Source of the DNA: Streptomyces sp. NBC_00568
GTDB taxonomy: Bacteria; Actinomycetota; Actinomycetes; Streptomycetales; Streptomycetaceae
DNA: 64,000 nucleotides
Direction: 5' to 3'
Assembly: GCF_026341855.1 (NCBI RefSeq)
Contig: NZ_JAPENW010000001.1
Coordinates: forward strand, 4,827,001-4,891,000
Shown one piece after another: positions 1 through 8,802 of this stretch (positions within the stretch are counted from its first letter, which is position 1; the number at the start of each line of letters is the position of its first letter). The notes under the pieces were generated by a model. The model saw only the letters and a list, made by a program, of their open reading frames with translations, was not told the origin of the DNA and made no database searches. The translations under genes and the position numbers were made by a program.

Positions 1-414
1 GACAACCACGGCGCCACCGTGAAACTGTCCGACTTCCGTGGCGACAAGAACGTGGTGCTGCTCTTCTACCCGTTCGCCTTCACGGGCGTGTGCACGGGCG
101 AGCTGTGCTCCCTGCGCGACAACCTGCCGCAGTTCACCGACCGCGACACCCAGCTGCTGGCGGTGTCCAACGACTCCATCCACACCCTGCGCGTCTTCGC
201 CGAGCAGGAGGGCCTGGAGTACCCGCTTCTCTCCGATTTCTGGCCGCACGGCAACATTTCGCGCGCGTACGGCGTCTTCGACGAGGACAAGGGCTGCGCC
301 GTGCGCGGCACGTTCATCATCGACAAGGAGGGTGTCGTCCGCTGGACCGTCGTCAACGCCCTGCCGGACGCGCGTGACCTGAACGAGTACGTCAAGGCGC
401 TCGACACCCTGTGA
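1..414 (+). CDS. AhpE-like peroxiredoxin, 5' end outside window
   Basis: Thiol peroxidase that would reduce peroxides with an active-site cysteine. The visible 137 residues begin inside the protein (reading frame open at base 1) and show the peroxiredoxin active-site region FYPFAFTGVCTGELC, with the likely peroxidatic Cys in GVCTGE and a second Cys five residues later, followed by the FIIDKEGVVRW strand typical of AhpC/TSA proteins. The start codon lies upstream of the window. The short FTGVCTGEL motif points to the AhpE/bacterioferritin-comigratory group rather than to a 2-Cys AhpC. It precedes the TerD pair with a 114-bp gap, so an oxidative-stress context is plausible. The family call is firm; the subfamily is inferred. 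Confidence 0.9.
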   Translation, partial: DNHGATVKLSDFRGDKNVVLLFYPFAFTGVCTGELCSLRDNLPQFTDRDTQLLAVSNDSIHTLRVFAEQEGLEYPLLSDFWPHGNISRAYGVFDEDKGCAVRGTFIIDKEGVVRWTVVNALPDARDLNEYVKALDTL

Positions 415-528
415 TTGGTCGGTTCCAAGCCCTGCAAGGCGAGGGAACCCGTCACTAGGATCGAACCGTTGATCCGATACCAACGCACCTACGGGGCTCC
501 CCGCCCCTGAACACCATTGGGAGGACTC

Positions 529-1104
529 GTGGGAGTCAGCCTCAGCAAGGGCGGCAACGTATCGCTGTCGAAGGAGGCCCCGGGACTGACCGCGGTCATC
601 GTCGGTCTGGGATGGGACGCCCGGACCACGACCGGCGTGGACTTCGACCTCGATGCCAGTGCCATCCTCACGAACGCGGACGGCAAGGTCAGCACCGACC
701 AGAACTTCGTGTTCTTCAACAACCTGAAGAGCCCGGACGGATCGGTGGAGCACACCGGCGACAACATCACCGGTGAGGGCGAGGGCGACGACGAGCAGAT
801 CAAGGTCAATCTCGCCGCCGTTCCCGCCGACGTCACGAAGATCGTTTTCCCGGTGTCGATCTACGACGCCGAGAACCGCCAGCAGTCCTTCGGCCAGGTC
901 CGCAACGCGTTCATCCGCGTGGTGAACCAGGCCGGCGAGGCGGAGATCGCGCGTTACGACCTCTCCGAGGACGCCTCGACGGAGACCGCGATGGTCTTCG
1001 GCGAGCTCTACCGCAACGGCGCCGAGTGGAAGTTCCGCGCCATCGGCCAGGGCTACGCCTCCGGCCTGCGCGGTATCGCGCAGGACTTCGGCGTCAACGT
1101 CTGA
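529..1104 (+). CDS. terD: TerD family tellurium resistance / calcium-binding stress protein
   Basis: A 191-residue TerD domain protein. The domain fills the whole chain: an N-terminal [14 protein letters not shown] strand pair, the acidic DFDLDASA calcium-binding motif near residues 40-47, [13 protein letters not shown] near 78-90, and the C-terminal [15 protein letters not shown] block. TerD proteins are known to bind calcium and to take part in tellurite, phage and stress responses, and in Streptomyces TerD paralogues have been tied to calcium homeostasis. The GTG at 529 follows GGGAGGA at 519-525; an in-frame TTG twelve bases upstream overlaps that ribosome site and was not chosen. The next gene is a close paralogue, so this is a tandem duplication. 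Confidence 0.95.
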   Translation: MGVSLSKGGNVSLSKEAPGLTAVIVGLGWDARTTTGVDFDLDASAILTNADGKVSTDQNFVFFNNLKSPDGSVEHTGDNITGEGEGDDEQIKVNLAAVPADVTKIVFPVSIYDAENRQQSFGQVRNAFIRVVNQAGEAEIARYDLSEDASTETAMVFGELYRNGAEWKFRAIGQGYASGLRGIAQDFGVNV

Positions 1105-1128
1105 GCCTTCGGGCCTCGGACACTTCGG

Positions 1129-1161
1129 TCCGGTGCCGCACCTTTCCGGTGCGGCACCGGA
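1129..1161 (+). terminator. hairpin between the two terD genes
   Basis: A 14-bp perfect inverted repeat (arms 1129-1142 and 1148-1161, core CCGGTGCCGCACC) with a 5-nt loop lies 25 bp after the first terD stop. It has no T-tract, as is common in Streptomyces, and probably ends or attenuates transcription between the paralogues. Confidence 0.6.
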
Positions 1162-1205
1162 TCAGCCGTACCAAGTGAAGATCGACCTCGGGGAGGACCA
1201 GCATC

Positions 1206-1781
1206 ATGGGCGTCACGCTCGCCAAGGGGGGCAATGTCTCCCTCTCGAAGGCCGCACCGAACCTCACACAGGTGATGATCGGGCTCGGCTGGGACGCACG
1301 TTCCACCACCGGAGCCGACTTCGACCTCGACGCCAGCGCGCTGCTGTGCAACGGCGGCCGTGTGCTCGGGGACGAGTGGTTCATCTTCTACAACCAGCTC
1401 AAGAGCCCGGACGGCTCGGTGGAGCACACCGGTGACAACCTCACGGGTGAGGGCGAGGGCGACGACGAGTCGATCCTGATCGACCTCTCCAAGGTCCCGG
1501 CCCACGTCGACAAGATCGTCTTCCCCGTCTCCATCCACGACGCGGACAATCGCGGCCAGACCTTCGGCCAGGTCAGCAATGCCTTCATCCGTGTCGTGAA
1601 CCAGGCCGACGGCCAGGAGCTCGCCCGCTACGACCTCTCCGAGGATGCCTCCACCGAGACGGCGATGATCTTCGGCGAGGTCTACCGCTACAACGCCGAG
1701 TGGAAGTTCCGCGCGGTCGGTCAGGGGTACGCGTCGGGGCTGCGGGGCATCGCGCTCGACTTCGGGGTCAACGTTTCCTAG
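1206..1781 (+). CDS. terD: TerD family protein, second tandem copy
   Basis: A 191-residue TerD protein collinear with its upstream neighbour over the full length, carrying the same acidic motif (DFDLDASA), [15 protein letters not shown] and [29 protein letters not shown] at 1206 follows GGGGAGGA with good spacing. The two copies differ mainly in surface positions, so gene duplication with retained calcium binding is likely. A hairpin in the 101-bp gap suggests the copies can be expressed separately. Role by family: calcium-binding cytoplasmic stress protein of the Ter system. Confidence 0.95.
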   Translation: MGVTLAKGGNVSLSKAAPNLTQVMIGLGWDARSTTGADFDLDASALLCNGGRVLGDEWFIFYNQLKSPDGSVEHTGDNLTGEGEGDDESILIDLSKVPAHVDKIVFPVSIHDADNRGQTFGQVSNAFIRVVNQADGQELARYDLSEDASTETAMIFGEVYRYNAEWKFRAVGQGYASGLRGIALDFGVNVS

Positions 1782-1864
1782 GCCCACCTGCACCGGTCGA
1801 AGGCGGACCCTTAGACTTCGTGGTCAACAGTAGGTAAAGCCGAGTACGGCGCGGGGGCGACCCT

Positions 1865-1886
1865 CCCCCAAGCTAGCGCTTGGGGG
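1865..1886. repeat. intergenic hairpin CCCCCAAGC/GCTTGGGGG
   Basis: Perfect 9-bp stem with a 4-nt loop (TAGC), 31 bp before the downstream start. It belongs to the CCCTCCCCCAAGC...GGGGGTGCCCCC class of hairpins found between many Streptomyces genes. It may act as a terminator for terD. Confidence 0.5.
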
Positions 1887-1916
1887 TGCCCCCACCACAC
1901 GATGATTGGGTAGCCA

Positions 1917-3065
1917 GTGCTTCTGAAAACCTTCGGCTGGTCGTTCGCGATTACCGCGCTCGGTCTGGTCGCAGCGGCCTTCTACGGGGGGTGGACCGCC
2001 TTCGGCATCGTGGCGATCCTGGCCGTCCTGGAGATCTCGCTGTCCTTCGACAACGCGGTGGTCAACGCCGGGATCCTGAAGAAGATGAATGCCTTCTGGC
2101 AGAAGATCTTCCTCACCATCGGTGTGCTGATCGCCGTCTTCGGCATGCGCCTGATCTTCCCCGTCGTGATCGTCGCCATGAGCGCCAAGATCGGCCCGAT
2201 CGACGCGGTCGATCTCGCTCTCAACGACAAGGACCAGTACCAGCAGCTGGTGACCGACGCCCACCCGTCGATCGCCGCCTTCGGTGGCATGTTCCTGCTG
2301 ATGATCTTCCTCGACTTCATCTTCGAGGACCGGGACATTCAGTGGCTGCGCTGGATCGAGCGGCCGCTGGCCAAGCTCGGCAAGGTCGACATGCTGTCGG
2401 TCTGCATCGCCCTGATCGTCCTGCTGATCACCTCCATGACCTTCGCGGTCCACGCCCACCAGCACGGCGGCGGCCACGTCGACAAGGCGCAGACGGTGCT
2501 GATCTCCGGCGTCGCGGGCCTGATCACGTACATGATCGTCGGCGGCCTCTCCGGCTACTTCGAGGACAAGCTCGAAGAGGAGGAGGAGCGCGAACACGAG
2601 GCGGAGGAGGAGGCCGAGCGGACCGGCAAGAAGAAGCCGGCCGTCGTCCTCGCCGGCCAGGCCGCGTTCTTCATGTTCCTGTACCTGGAAGTGCTGGACG
2701 CCTCGTTCTCCTTCGACGGCGTGATCGGTGCCTTCGCCATCACCAACGACATCGTGCTGATGGCGCTCGGCCTCGGCATCGGCGCCATGTACGTCCGGTC
2801 CCTCACGGTCTACCTGGTCCGCCAGGGCACCCTCGACGACTACGTCTACCTGGAGCACGGCGCGCACTACGCGATCGGCGCCCTCGCCGTGATCCTCCTC
2901 GTCACCATCCAGTACGAGATTCACGAGGTCATCACCGGCCTCGTCGGCGTCATCCTGATCGCCTGGTCCTTCTGGTCCTCGGTGCGCCGCAACAAGGCCC
3001 TCGCCGAGGCCGAGGGAAAAGGCCCGACCTCGGACGAGAAGGCTGAGGTCTCGTCCGGGGTGTGA
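1917..3065 (+). CDS. DUF475/TerC-family integral membrane protein
   Basis: A 382-residue polytopic membrane protein of the DUF475 branch of the TerC superfamily. It shows the conserved LEISLSFDNAVVNAGIL segment near residues 39-55 (acidic residues inside a membrane helix, typical of TerC metal-handling proteins), a repeated motif VLDASFSFDGVIGAFA in the second half, and an acidic, charged cytoplasmic loop rich in E/R near 220-245. TerC proteins are thought to move or sense metal ions, including manganese, and to work with TerD at the membrane. GTG at 1917 is chosen because the hydrophobic N-terminus begins immediately. It sits directly after the terD pair and fits a Ter metal-stress unit. Confidence 0.9.
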   Translation: MLLKTFGWSFAITALGLVAAAFYGGWTAFGIVAILAVLEISLSFDNAVVNAGILKKMNAFWQKIFLTIGVLIAVFGMRLIFPVVIVAMSAKIGPIDAVDLALNDKDQYQQLVTDAHPSIAAFGGMFLLMIFLDFIFEDRDIQWLRWIERPLAKLGKVDMLSVCIALIVLLITSMTFAVHAHQHGGGHVDKAQTVLISGVAGLITYMIVGGLSGYFEDKLEEEEEREHEAEEEAERTGKKKPAVVLAGQAAFFMFLYLEVLDASFSFDGVIGAFAITNDIVLMALGLGIGAMYVRSLTVYLVRQGTLDDYVYLEHGAHYAIGALAVILLVTIQYEIHEVITGLVGVILIAWSFWSSVRRNKALAEAEGKGPTSDEKAEVSSGV

Positions 3066-3161
3066 CACCCCTCTGGTTGAGGAACGCTCTGAGCGGGGCG
3101 GTCGTGGAGGACGAGTCCTCGGCGGCCGCCCCGCCGCACATCGAGGAACGTGGGGGGCGGA

Positions 3162-3899
3162 ATGGGCATCTGGCAGGACCTGTGGCGCGGGCGCTCGGCG
3201 GACTTCGACTCCGGCAGCGCGGCTTCCAACTCCATCGAACTGACCAAGCGCAACCACACGGTCTCGCTCACCAAGCAGGGCGCGGCCACCGGCAACCTCC
3301 GCATCAACCTGTCCTGGCGGATGCGTACCTCCGACATCAGCGGGCCGCAGCGCGGGAGCCTGCTGCGCCACCCCTTCCGCACCTTCAAGCCGGAAGTGGT
3401 CCAGGCGCACACCCAGAGCATGGTCAACGTCGACCTCGACCTCGGCGTCATGTACGAGCTGACGGACGGCACCAAGGGCGTCGTCCAGCCGCTCGGCAGC
3501 TTCTTCGGCGAGCTCAACGGCCCGCCGTTCGTCAAGCTCAGCGGCGACGACCGCTTCGGTTCGGGCTCGGGCGAGACGGCCTTCGTCAACCTCGACCACC
3601 GCGACGACATCAAGCGGCTGCTGGTCTTCGTCTACATCTACGACCAGACCCCGGCCTTCGACCGTACGCACGCGATCATCACGCTGTATCCGAGCAACGG
3701 CCCGCGCATCGAGATCGGCCTCGACGAACGCCATCCGCAGGCCCGCTCCTGCGCCGTCGTCATGATCGAGTTCAACAAGGGCGTGGTGACCGTACGCCGC
3801 GAGGTGAAGTTCGTGTACGGCTTCCAGGCCGAACTCGACCGCCTCTACGGCTGGGGGCTCCAGTGGGGACGCGGGTACAAGTCGAAGGTCGACCGTTAG
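3162..3899 (+). CDS. TerA/TerD-like stress protein
   Basis: A 245-residue protein related to the TerA/TerD domain family. It starts MGIWQDLWRGRSADFDSG, carries the VSLTKQGAATGNLRINLSW strand pattern that resembles the TerD N-terminus, and ends with LYGWGLQWGRGYK, a TerA-like C-terminal signature. It lacks the DFDLDAS acidic motif of canonical TerD. ATG at 3162 is preferred because GGGGGG at 3151-3156 is well placed; GTG at 3150 overlaps that site. It follows the TerC-like gene by 96 bp in the same direction and is convergent with the next TerD gene, so it ends the Ter cluster on this strand. Confidence 0.8.
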   Translation: MGIWQDLWRGRSADFDSGSAASNSIELTKRNHTVSLTKQGAATGNLRINLSWRMRTSDISGPQRGSLLRHPFRTFKPEVVQAHTQSMVNVDLDLGVMYELTDGTKGVVQPLGSFFGELNGPPFVKLSGDDRFGSGSGETAFVNLDHRDDIKRLLVFVYIYDQTPAFDRTHAIITLYPSNGPRIEIGLDERHPQARSCAVVMIEFNKGVVTVRREVKFVYGFQAELDRLYGWGLQWGRGYKSKVDR

Positions 3900-3946
3900 C
3901 CGGTCCTCGCGCTCATCGGCCGGACGGCGCTCAGACCCGCCGGCCA

Positions 3947-4011
3947 GCCGGCGATCGCGCCCGCGGGACGGCCGGCGATCGCGCCCGCGGGACGGCCGGC
4001 GATCGCGCTCA
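3947..4011. repeat. 24-bp tandem repeat, about 2.7 copies
   Basis: Units GCCGGCGATCGCGCCCGCGG plus GACG at 3947-3970 and 3971-3994 are identical, followed by a partial third unit to 4011. The array fills the space between two convergent Ter genes, and its end contains the stop codon of the minus-strand gene. Confidence 0.8.
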
Positions 4012-4911
4012 GCGGCCGATGAACTGCGGCCCCTGCGGCGGCAGCCTGAAGTCCGGGTCCGGCCCCGCGCCCACCGCCTGCGGGAAGCCGTACGCGGGCT
4101 GCGTGGCCGGTGCCGTCTGGGGCTGCGGGTAGCCGTAGGCGGACTGGCCGCCCTGCTGGGCCGGCTGGGGGTAGCCGTACGCCGGCTCGGTCACCGCGGC
4201 GGCGGCCGGCTGCGGATAGCCGTACGCGGGCTGCTGGGGGACCGGGGCGGGCTGCTGCGTGACCGGGGCGGACTGCTCCGGCGGCAGCGGCACCGAGGTC
4301 TCGGGAGCCGTGGCGGGCGCGGCCCAGGCGGTGGCCTCCGGTGCGGAGCCGGCCGCCGCGGCGGCCTCGGACTCGTCCACCGAGATCCCGAAGTCGGTCG
4401 CGAGCCCCACCAGACCGTTGGAGTAGCCCTCGCCGAGCGCCCGGAACTTCCAGCCGTCACCGCGCCGGTACAGCTCGCCGCAGATCAGCGCGGTCTCCGC
4501 ACCGGTCTCCGGCCTGATGTCGAAGTACGCCAGCGGTTCACCGTCCGTGACGGCGGCGTCGTACAGCAGAATGCGCAGATCGCGTACGTGATCGAAGGTG
4601 ACGTCATCCGCCGAAGCGACCAGGAGAATGCGTCCGACACCGGACTCGACACCCGTCAGATCCGTCTGGATCGTGTCGGTGAGGCCCTCGGTGACCCGCT
4701 TCTTGCCGAGTCGCCACACCTTGCCGGACGGATGGCGGGGCTGGTTGTAGAAGACGAAGTCCTCGTCGGATCGCACACGACCGCCGGGGCCGAGGAGCAG
4801 CGCCGAGGCATCGACATCGGGGACACCCTGCCCGGGCGTCCAGCGCAGGACGGCGCGCACCGCTGTGGCGTCCAGCGGGACGTTCGACCCTTTCAGCATC
4901 GCGTGCGTCAT
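4009..4911 (-). CDS. TerD domain protein with Pro/Gln/Tyr-rich repeat tail
   Basis: A 300-residue protein. Residues 1-180 form a TerD domain ([25 protein letters not shown], then [42 protein letters not shown]). Residues 185-300 are low-complexity Ala/Pro/Gln with repeated GYPQPA units (at least four), a likely flexible cytoplasmic tail. The acidic calcium motif is shortened (DVDAS). Such tails can mediate clustering or partner binding, but that is inference. The gene is convergent with the TerA-like gene and divergent from the lyase operon starting at 5093. ATG at 4911 precedes [13 protein letters not shown], where the domain begins at once, so the start is reasonable. Confidence 0.9.
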   Translation of the reverse strand: MTHAMLKGSNVPLDATAVRAVLRWTPGQGVPDVDASALLLGPGGRVRSDEDFVFYNQPRHPSGKVWRLGKKRVTEGLTDTIQTDLTGVESGVGRILLVASADDVTFDHVRDLRILLYDAAVTDGEPLAYFDIRPETGAETALICGELYRRGDGWKFRALGEGYSNGLVGLATDFGISVDESEAAAAAGSAPEATAWAAPATAPETSVPLPPEQSAPVTQQPAPVPQQPAYGYPQPAAAAVTEPAYGYPQPAQQGGQSAYGYPQPQTAPATQPAYGFPQAVGAGPDPDFRLPPQGPQFIGR

Positions 4912-5092
4912 GCGGTCATCCTGCCCTGTCGGTCCTGGTCACGACAATGCGGGGTCGTCCCGGAACCGGCGAGTGTTGGACACGGTGGAGTTACCTGAAC
5001 TTCATGCCTGGTGGGAACCTGTGACATGGATCCATACGTACTATTACCGGCCACATCACATCCGGCCGCCCTAGCCGCCACGGGGGAGTTTC

Positions 5093-6262
5093 ATGCGTCA
5101 TTTCGGTCACATCACCCCGGAACAGCGGCAGCGCCTCTTCCACCGGGAACCGGGCGTCTTCACGTCCGACTCCCCGGCCAGAGTGCTCGCCGCGGCCCTC
5201 GGAGCGACGCTGTACAGCCCGGCGACCCGGCCGCAGCTCGCCGACGACATCGTCAAGCAGACCGCGCGGGGCGTGGTCTCGATGGTGCTGTGCCTGGAGG
5301 ACTCGATCGACGACTCCGAGGTCGTGGGCGCCGAGGAGAACCTGGTCCGCCAGTTCACCGACCTCGCGGCACGCCCGGACGCCGGTGAGCCGCCGCTGCT
5401 GTTCGTGCGGGTCCGCCACCCCGAGCAGATCCCCGACCTCGTGCAGCGCCTCGGCCCCGCCGTCCGGCTGCTGTCCGGATTCGTGATGCCGAAGTTCACC
5501 GAGGAACGCGGCATGCCCTTCCTGGAGGCCCTCTCCTCCGCCGAGGCGGCGAGCGGCCGACGGCTCTTCGCCATGCCCGTCCTGGAGTCGCCCGAGCTGC
5601 TCTACCGCGAATCGCGCGTGGAGACCCTGGAGGGCATCTCCCGCGCCGTCGACAAGTACCGCGACCGGGTGCTCGCGCTGCGCCTCGGCGTGACGGACTT
5701 CTGCTCCTCGTACGCGCTGCGCCGGGCCCCCGACATGACGGCGTACGACGTCCAGGTGGTCGCCTCCGTGATCGCCGACGTGGTCAACATGCTGGGGCGG
5801 GCCGACGGCACCGGCTTCACCGTCACCGGGCCGGTGTGGGAGTACTTCCGCGTCCAGGAACGCATGTTCAAGCCGCAGCTGCGCCGCAGCCCCTTCCTGG
5901 AGGGACAGGCGGAGGAGCTGCGCGCCAGGCTGATCGAGCACGCCATGGACGGACTGCTGCGCGAGATCACCCTCGACCAGGCCAACGGCCTGACGGGCAA
6001 GACCTGCATCCACCCCTCCCACGTGCTGCCCGTGCACGCACTGTCCGTGGTCAGCCACGAGGAGTTCAGTGACGCCCAGGACATCCTGAGGCCGGAGCGC
6101 GGCGGCGGGGGTGTACTGAGGTCGGCGTACACGAACAAAATGAACGAGGTGAAGCCGCATCGCGCCTGGGCCGAGCGCACCCTGCTGCGCGCCGAGGTCT
6201 TCGGGGTCGCCCACGAGGACATCGGCTTCGTCGAGCTGCTCACCGCCGGGCTCCCGGCGTGA
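5093..6262 (+). CDS. HpcH/HpaI aldolase / citrate lyase beta-like (CitE-like) protein of a Ter-associated operon
   Basis: A 389-residue TIM-barrel protein of the HpcH/HpaI-CitE family. Conserved pieces are the early ATLYSPATRPQLADDI, the metal-site region VSMVLCLEDSI (acidic pair), VLALRLGVTDFCSSYALRRAPDMTAYD and the late TGKTCIHPSHVLPVHA, as in CitE/malyl-CoA lyases. It would cleave or form a C-C bond on an acyl or sugar-like substrate; the substrate is unknown. ATG at 5093 follows GGGGGAG. Its stop overlaps a GTG of the next frame, so translation is coupled to the phosphoribosyltransferase fusion. This gene order is the one described for Ter-linked predicted nucleoside-like metabolite biosynthesis. 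Confidence 0.88.
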   Translation: MRHFGHITPEQRQRLFHREPGVFTSDSPARVLAAALGATLYSPATRPQLADDIVKQTARGVVSMVLCLEDSIDDSEVVGAEENLVRQFTDLAARPDAGEPPLLFVRVRHPEQIPDLVQRLGPAVRLLSGFVMPKFTEERGMPFLEALSSAEAASGRRLFAMPVLESPELLYRESRVETLEGISRAVDKYRDRVLALRLGVTDFCSSYALRRAPDMTAYDVQVVASVIADVVNMLGRADGTGFTVTGPVWEYFRVQERMFKPQLRRSPFLEGQAEELRARLIEHAMDGLLREITLDQANGLTGKTCIHPSHVLPVHALSVVSHEEFSDAQDILRPERGGGGVLRSAYTNKMNEVKPHRAWAERTLLRAEVFGVAHEDIGFVELLTAGLPA

Positions 6263-6306
6263 GCCGGACCGGCCGAGCGACGCGCAACCCCGACAGCAAG
6301 GAACCG

Positions 6307-8802
6307 ATGAACACCCCAGCGCACGACCCGAACGACCCCGACGACAGGAACGCCCCGGACGCCGCGGACGACGCGGTGTGGACGGGTACCTGGGTCGCCG
6401 AGCGGCTCGGTGTCGAACTCGTCGGTGACGAGGGGCTGAGCGACCTCCTGGGGCTCGCGCTGCGGCGCAACCCCAAGCGCGCCCACCTGCTCGTCTCGAA
6501 CGTCCTGGGCAAGCACGTGCCGCAGTCGCCCTCCGTCGTCCACGGATACGGATTCGCGCTCGGCCGGCGGGTGCGCGCGCTGCTGGGCACCGACGACGCC
6601 CGCGCCGCCGTGGTCCTCGGGTACGCCGAGACGGCCACCGGGCTCGGCCACTCGGTCGCCGACGGGGTGGGCGTCGCGCCCTACCTCCACTCCACCCGCC
6701 GCCCGGTCCGCGGCGTCCGGCGGGCGGGCGGCTTCGAGGAGTCCCACTCGCACGCCACCTCGCACCTCCTTCTCCCCGAGGACCCGGACCTGCTCGCGGG
6801 CCCCGGCCCGCTGATCCTCGTCGACGACGAGTTCTCCACCGGCAACACCGTCCTCAACACCATCCGCGACCTGCACGAGCGCTACCCGCGCGAGCGGTAC
6901 GTCGTCGTCGCGCTGGTCGACATGCGGTCGGAGCCCGACCTGGTGCGCTTCGAGAAGTTCGCCGGGGAGATCGGCGCCCGCGTCGACCTGGTCTCGGCCG
7001 CGTCGGGCACCGTGCGCCTCCCCGAGGACGTCCTGGCCAAGGGGATGGCGCTCGTCGCCCGGCACGAACCGGCGGCGCCCGAGGCACCCGCCCCCGAGAG
7101 CGCGGGCCGTGCCGTCCGCGTCGAGCTCGGCTGGCCCCGCGGCCTCCCCGACGGCGGACGGCACGGGTTCACGCCCGGACACCGAATACGCCTGGACCGT
7201 GCCCTGCCCGCCATGGCCGCACGGCTCGCCGACGCCCTGCCCGAAGGGGCGCGCCGCGTGCTGGTGCTCGGCTTCGAGGAACTGATGTACGCGCCGCTCC
7301 GGCTGGCCCGCGAGCTGGAGCAGGTGGTGTCCGCCGAGGTGCGCTTCTCCACGACGACCCGGTCCCCGGTGCTGGCCCTCGACGACCCCGGCTACGCGAT
7401 CCGCAGCCGCATCGTCTTCCCGGCCCACGACAACCCGGACGACGGCCCCGGCGAGCGCTACGCCTACAACGTCGCGGGTGCCGGTTTCGACGCCGTCGTG
7501 GCGGTCGTCGACTCCACCGCCGACACCCCCGAACTGCACGCGCCCGACGGCCTGCTGGCCCAGCTGGCGGCGCACACCCCGCGAGTCCTGCTCGCCGTCG
7601 TCCCGTCGTACGTCCCCGCACGGCCGTCCACCGAAAGGCCCTTCATGCTGCCCGAGCCCCTCCGCGGCCCCGCCTTCTCCTCGTACGCCCCCGACGAGGT
7701 CGGCTGGCTGCTGCAGGACCTGTCGGACGTGACGCTGGAGGCGCCGACCGAGGAGCGCGAGGAGGCGATCCAGAGCGGCGGCGCCCACTACGCGGAGTCG
7801 CTGCCGGTCGAGTACCAGCCGAGCCCCCAGTACCAGGAGCTCTTCCACGCGGCCCTCGCCACCTCGGCCGCCCGGATCGCCGAGGCCGTCGGCGCCGTCA
7901 CCGAACTGGTGCTCGCCGAACGGTCTCCCCGCCCCGTCCTGGTGTCCCTGGCCCGGGCCGGCACCCCCGTCGGCGTCCTGATGCGCCGCTGGGCCGAGCA
8001 CCAGCACGGCATCGAACTGCCGCACTACGCCGTCTCCATCGTCCGCGGCCGCGGCATCGACGCCAACGCGCTTCGCTGGCTCGCCGCCCACCACGACCCG
8101 GCCGACGTCGTCTTCGTCGACGGCTGGACCGGCAAGGGCGCCATCACCCGCGAACTCGCCGACGCGATCGAGGAGTTCGAGGAAGCCGAGGGCATCACCG
8201 GCTTCGATCCGGAGATCGCGGTGCTCGCCGACCCGGGCTCATGCGTGCGGACGTACGGCACCCGCGAGGACTTCCTGATCCCCTCCGCCTGCCTCAACTC
8301 CACCGTCTCCGGGCTGATTTCGCGCACCGTGCTGCGCTCCGACCTGGTCGGCGAACACGACTTCCACGGCGCGAAGTTCTACCGCGAGCTCGCCGGCTCC
8401 GACGTCTCCGTCGAGTTCCTGGACGTCGTCGCCGCCCACTTCCCCGACGTCGCCGAATCGGCCCGCGACCGGGCGAAGGAACTGCTCGCCGCCGACCGCG
8501 ACCCCACCTGGGAGGGCTGGGCGGCGGTCGAGCGGATCAGCGAGGAGTACGGGATACACGACGTCAACCTCGTCAAGCCGGGCGTCGGCGAGACCACCCG
8601 GGTGCTGCTGCGCCGGGTTCCCTGGAAGATCCTCGCGCGCGCCGGAGCGGGCGCCGACCTCGACCACGTCCGGCTGCTCGCCGAACAGCGCGGGGTGCCT
8701 GTCGAGGAGGTCGAGGAACTCCCGTACACCTGCGTGGGGTTGATCCACCCGAAGTACACGCGCGGTGCGACCGGTGCCGACGGCAAGGCGGTGACCCTCT
8801 GA
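6307..8802 (+). CDS. double phosphoribosyltransferase fusion (PRTase_2-TRSP plus StiP/PRTase_1-like)
   Basis: An 831-residue protein that looks like two enzymes joined. Residues about 20-250 form a PRTase domain with the PRPP-binding loop LILVDDEFSTGNT at 169-181; residues about 270-460 match the TRSP-type C-terminal extension (LVLGFEELMYAPLRLARELE); residues about 470-831 resemble the StiP/PRTase_1 family, with PVLVSLARAGTPVGVLM near 543-559 and VVFVDGWTGKGA near 601-612. It probably transfers a phosphoribosyl group and processes the product. I chose ATG 6307 because AAGGA lies 6-9 bases upstream; a GTG at 6259 overlapping the previous stop would add 16 residues. It overlaps the downstream HAD gene by one base (TGATG). 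Confidence 0.85.
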   Translation: MNTPAHDPNDPDDRNAPDAADDAVWTGTWVAERLGVELVGDEGLSDLLGLALRRNPKRAHLLVSNVLGKHVPQSPSVVHGYGFALGRRVRALLGTDDARAAVVLGYAETATGLGHSVADGVGVAPYLHSTRRPVRGVRRAGGFEESHSHATSHLLLPEDPDLLAGPGPLILVDDEFSTGNTVLNTIRDLHERYPRERYVVVALVDMRSEPDLVRFEKFAGEIGARVDLVSAASGTVRLPEDVLAKGMALVARHEPAAPEAPAPESAGRAVRVELGWPRGLPDGGRHGFTPGHRIRLDRALPAMAARLADALPEGARRVLVLGFEELMYAPLRLARELEQVVSAEVRFSTTTRSPVLALDDPGYAIRSRIVFPAHDNPDDGPGERYAYNVAGAGFDAVVAVVDSTADTPELHAPDGLLAQLAAHTPRVLLAVVPSYVPARPSTERPFMLPEPLRGPAFSSYAPDEVGWLLQDLSDVTLEAPTEEREEAIQSGGAHYAESLPVEYQPSPQYQELFHAALATSAARIAEAVGAVTELVLAERSPRPVLVSLARAGTPVGVLMRRWAEHQHGIELPHYAVSIVRGRGIDANALRWLAAHHDPADVVFVDGWTGKGAITRELADAIEEFEEAEGITGFDPEIAVLADPGSCVRTYGTREDFLIPSACLNSTVSGLISRTVLRSDLVGEHDFHGAKFYRELAGSDVSVEFLDVVAAHFPDVAESARDRAKELLAADRDPTWEGWAAVERISEEYGIHDVNLVKPGVGETTRVLLRRVPWKILARAGAGADLDHVRLLAEQRGVPVEEVEELPYTCVGLIHPKYTRGATGADGKAVTL

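Noticed and set aside
1824-3734. Long minus-strand open frame (about 636 codons) across the TerC and TerA-like genes
   Set aside because: It is antisense to two well-supported genes, has Asp/Val/Glu-biased composition typical of GC-rich shadow frames and no ribosome site.
5602-8094. Minus-strand open frame of about 830 codons across the PRTase fusion
   Set aside because: Antisense shadow of a strongly supported gene with PRPP motif.
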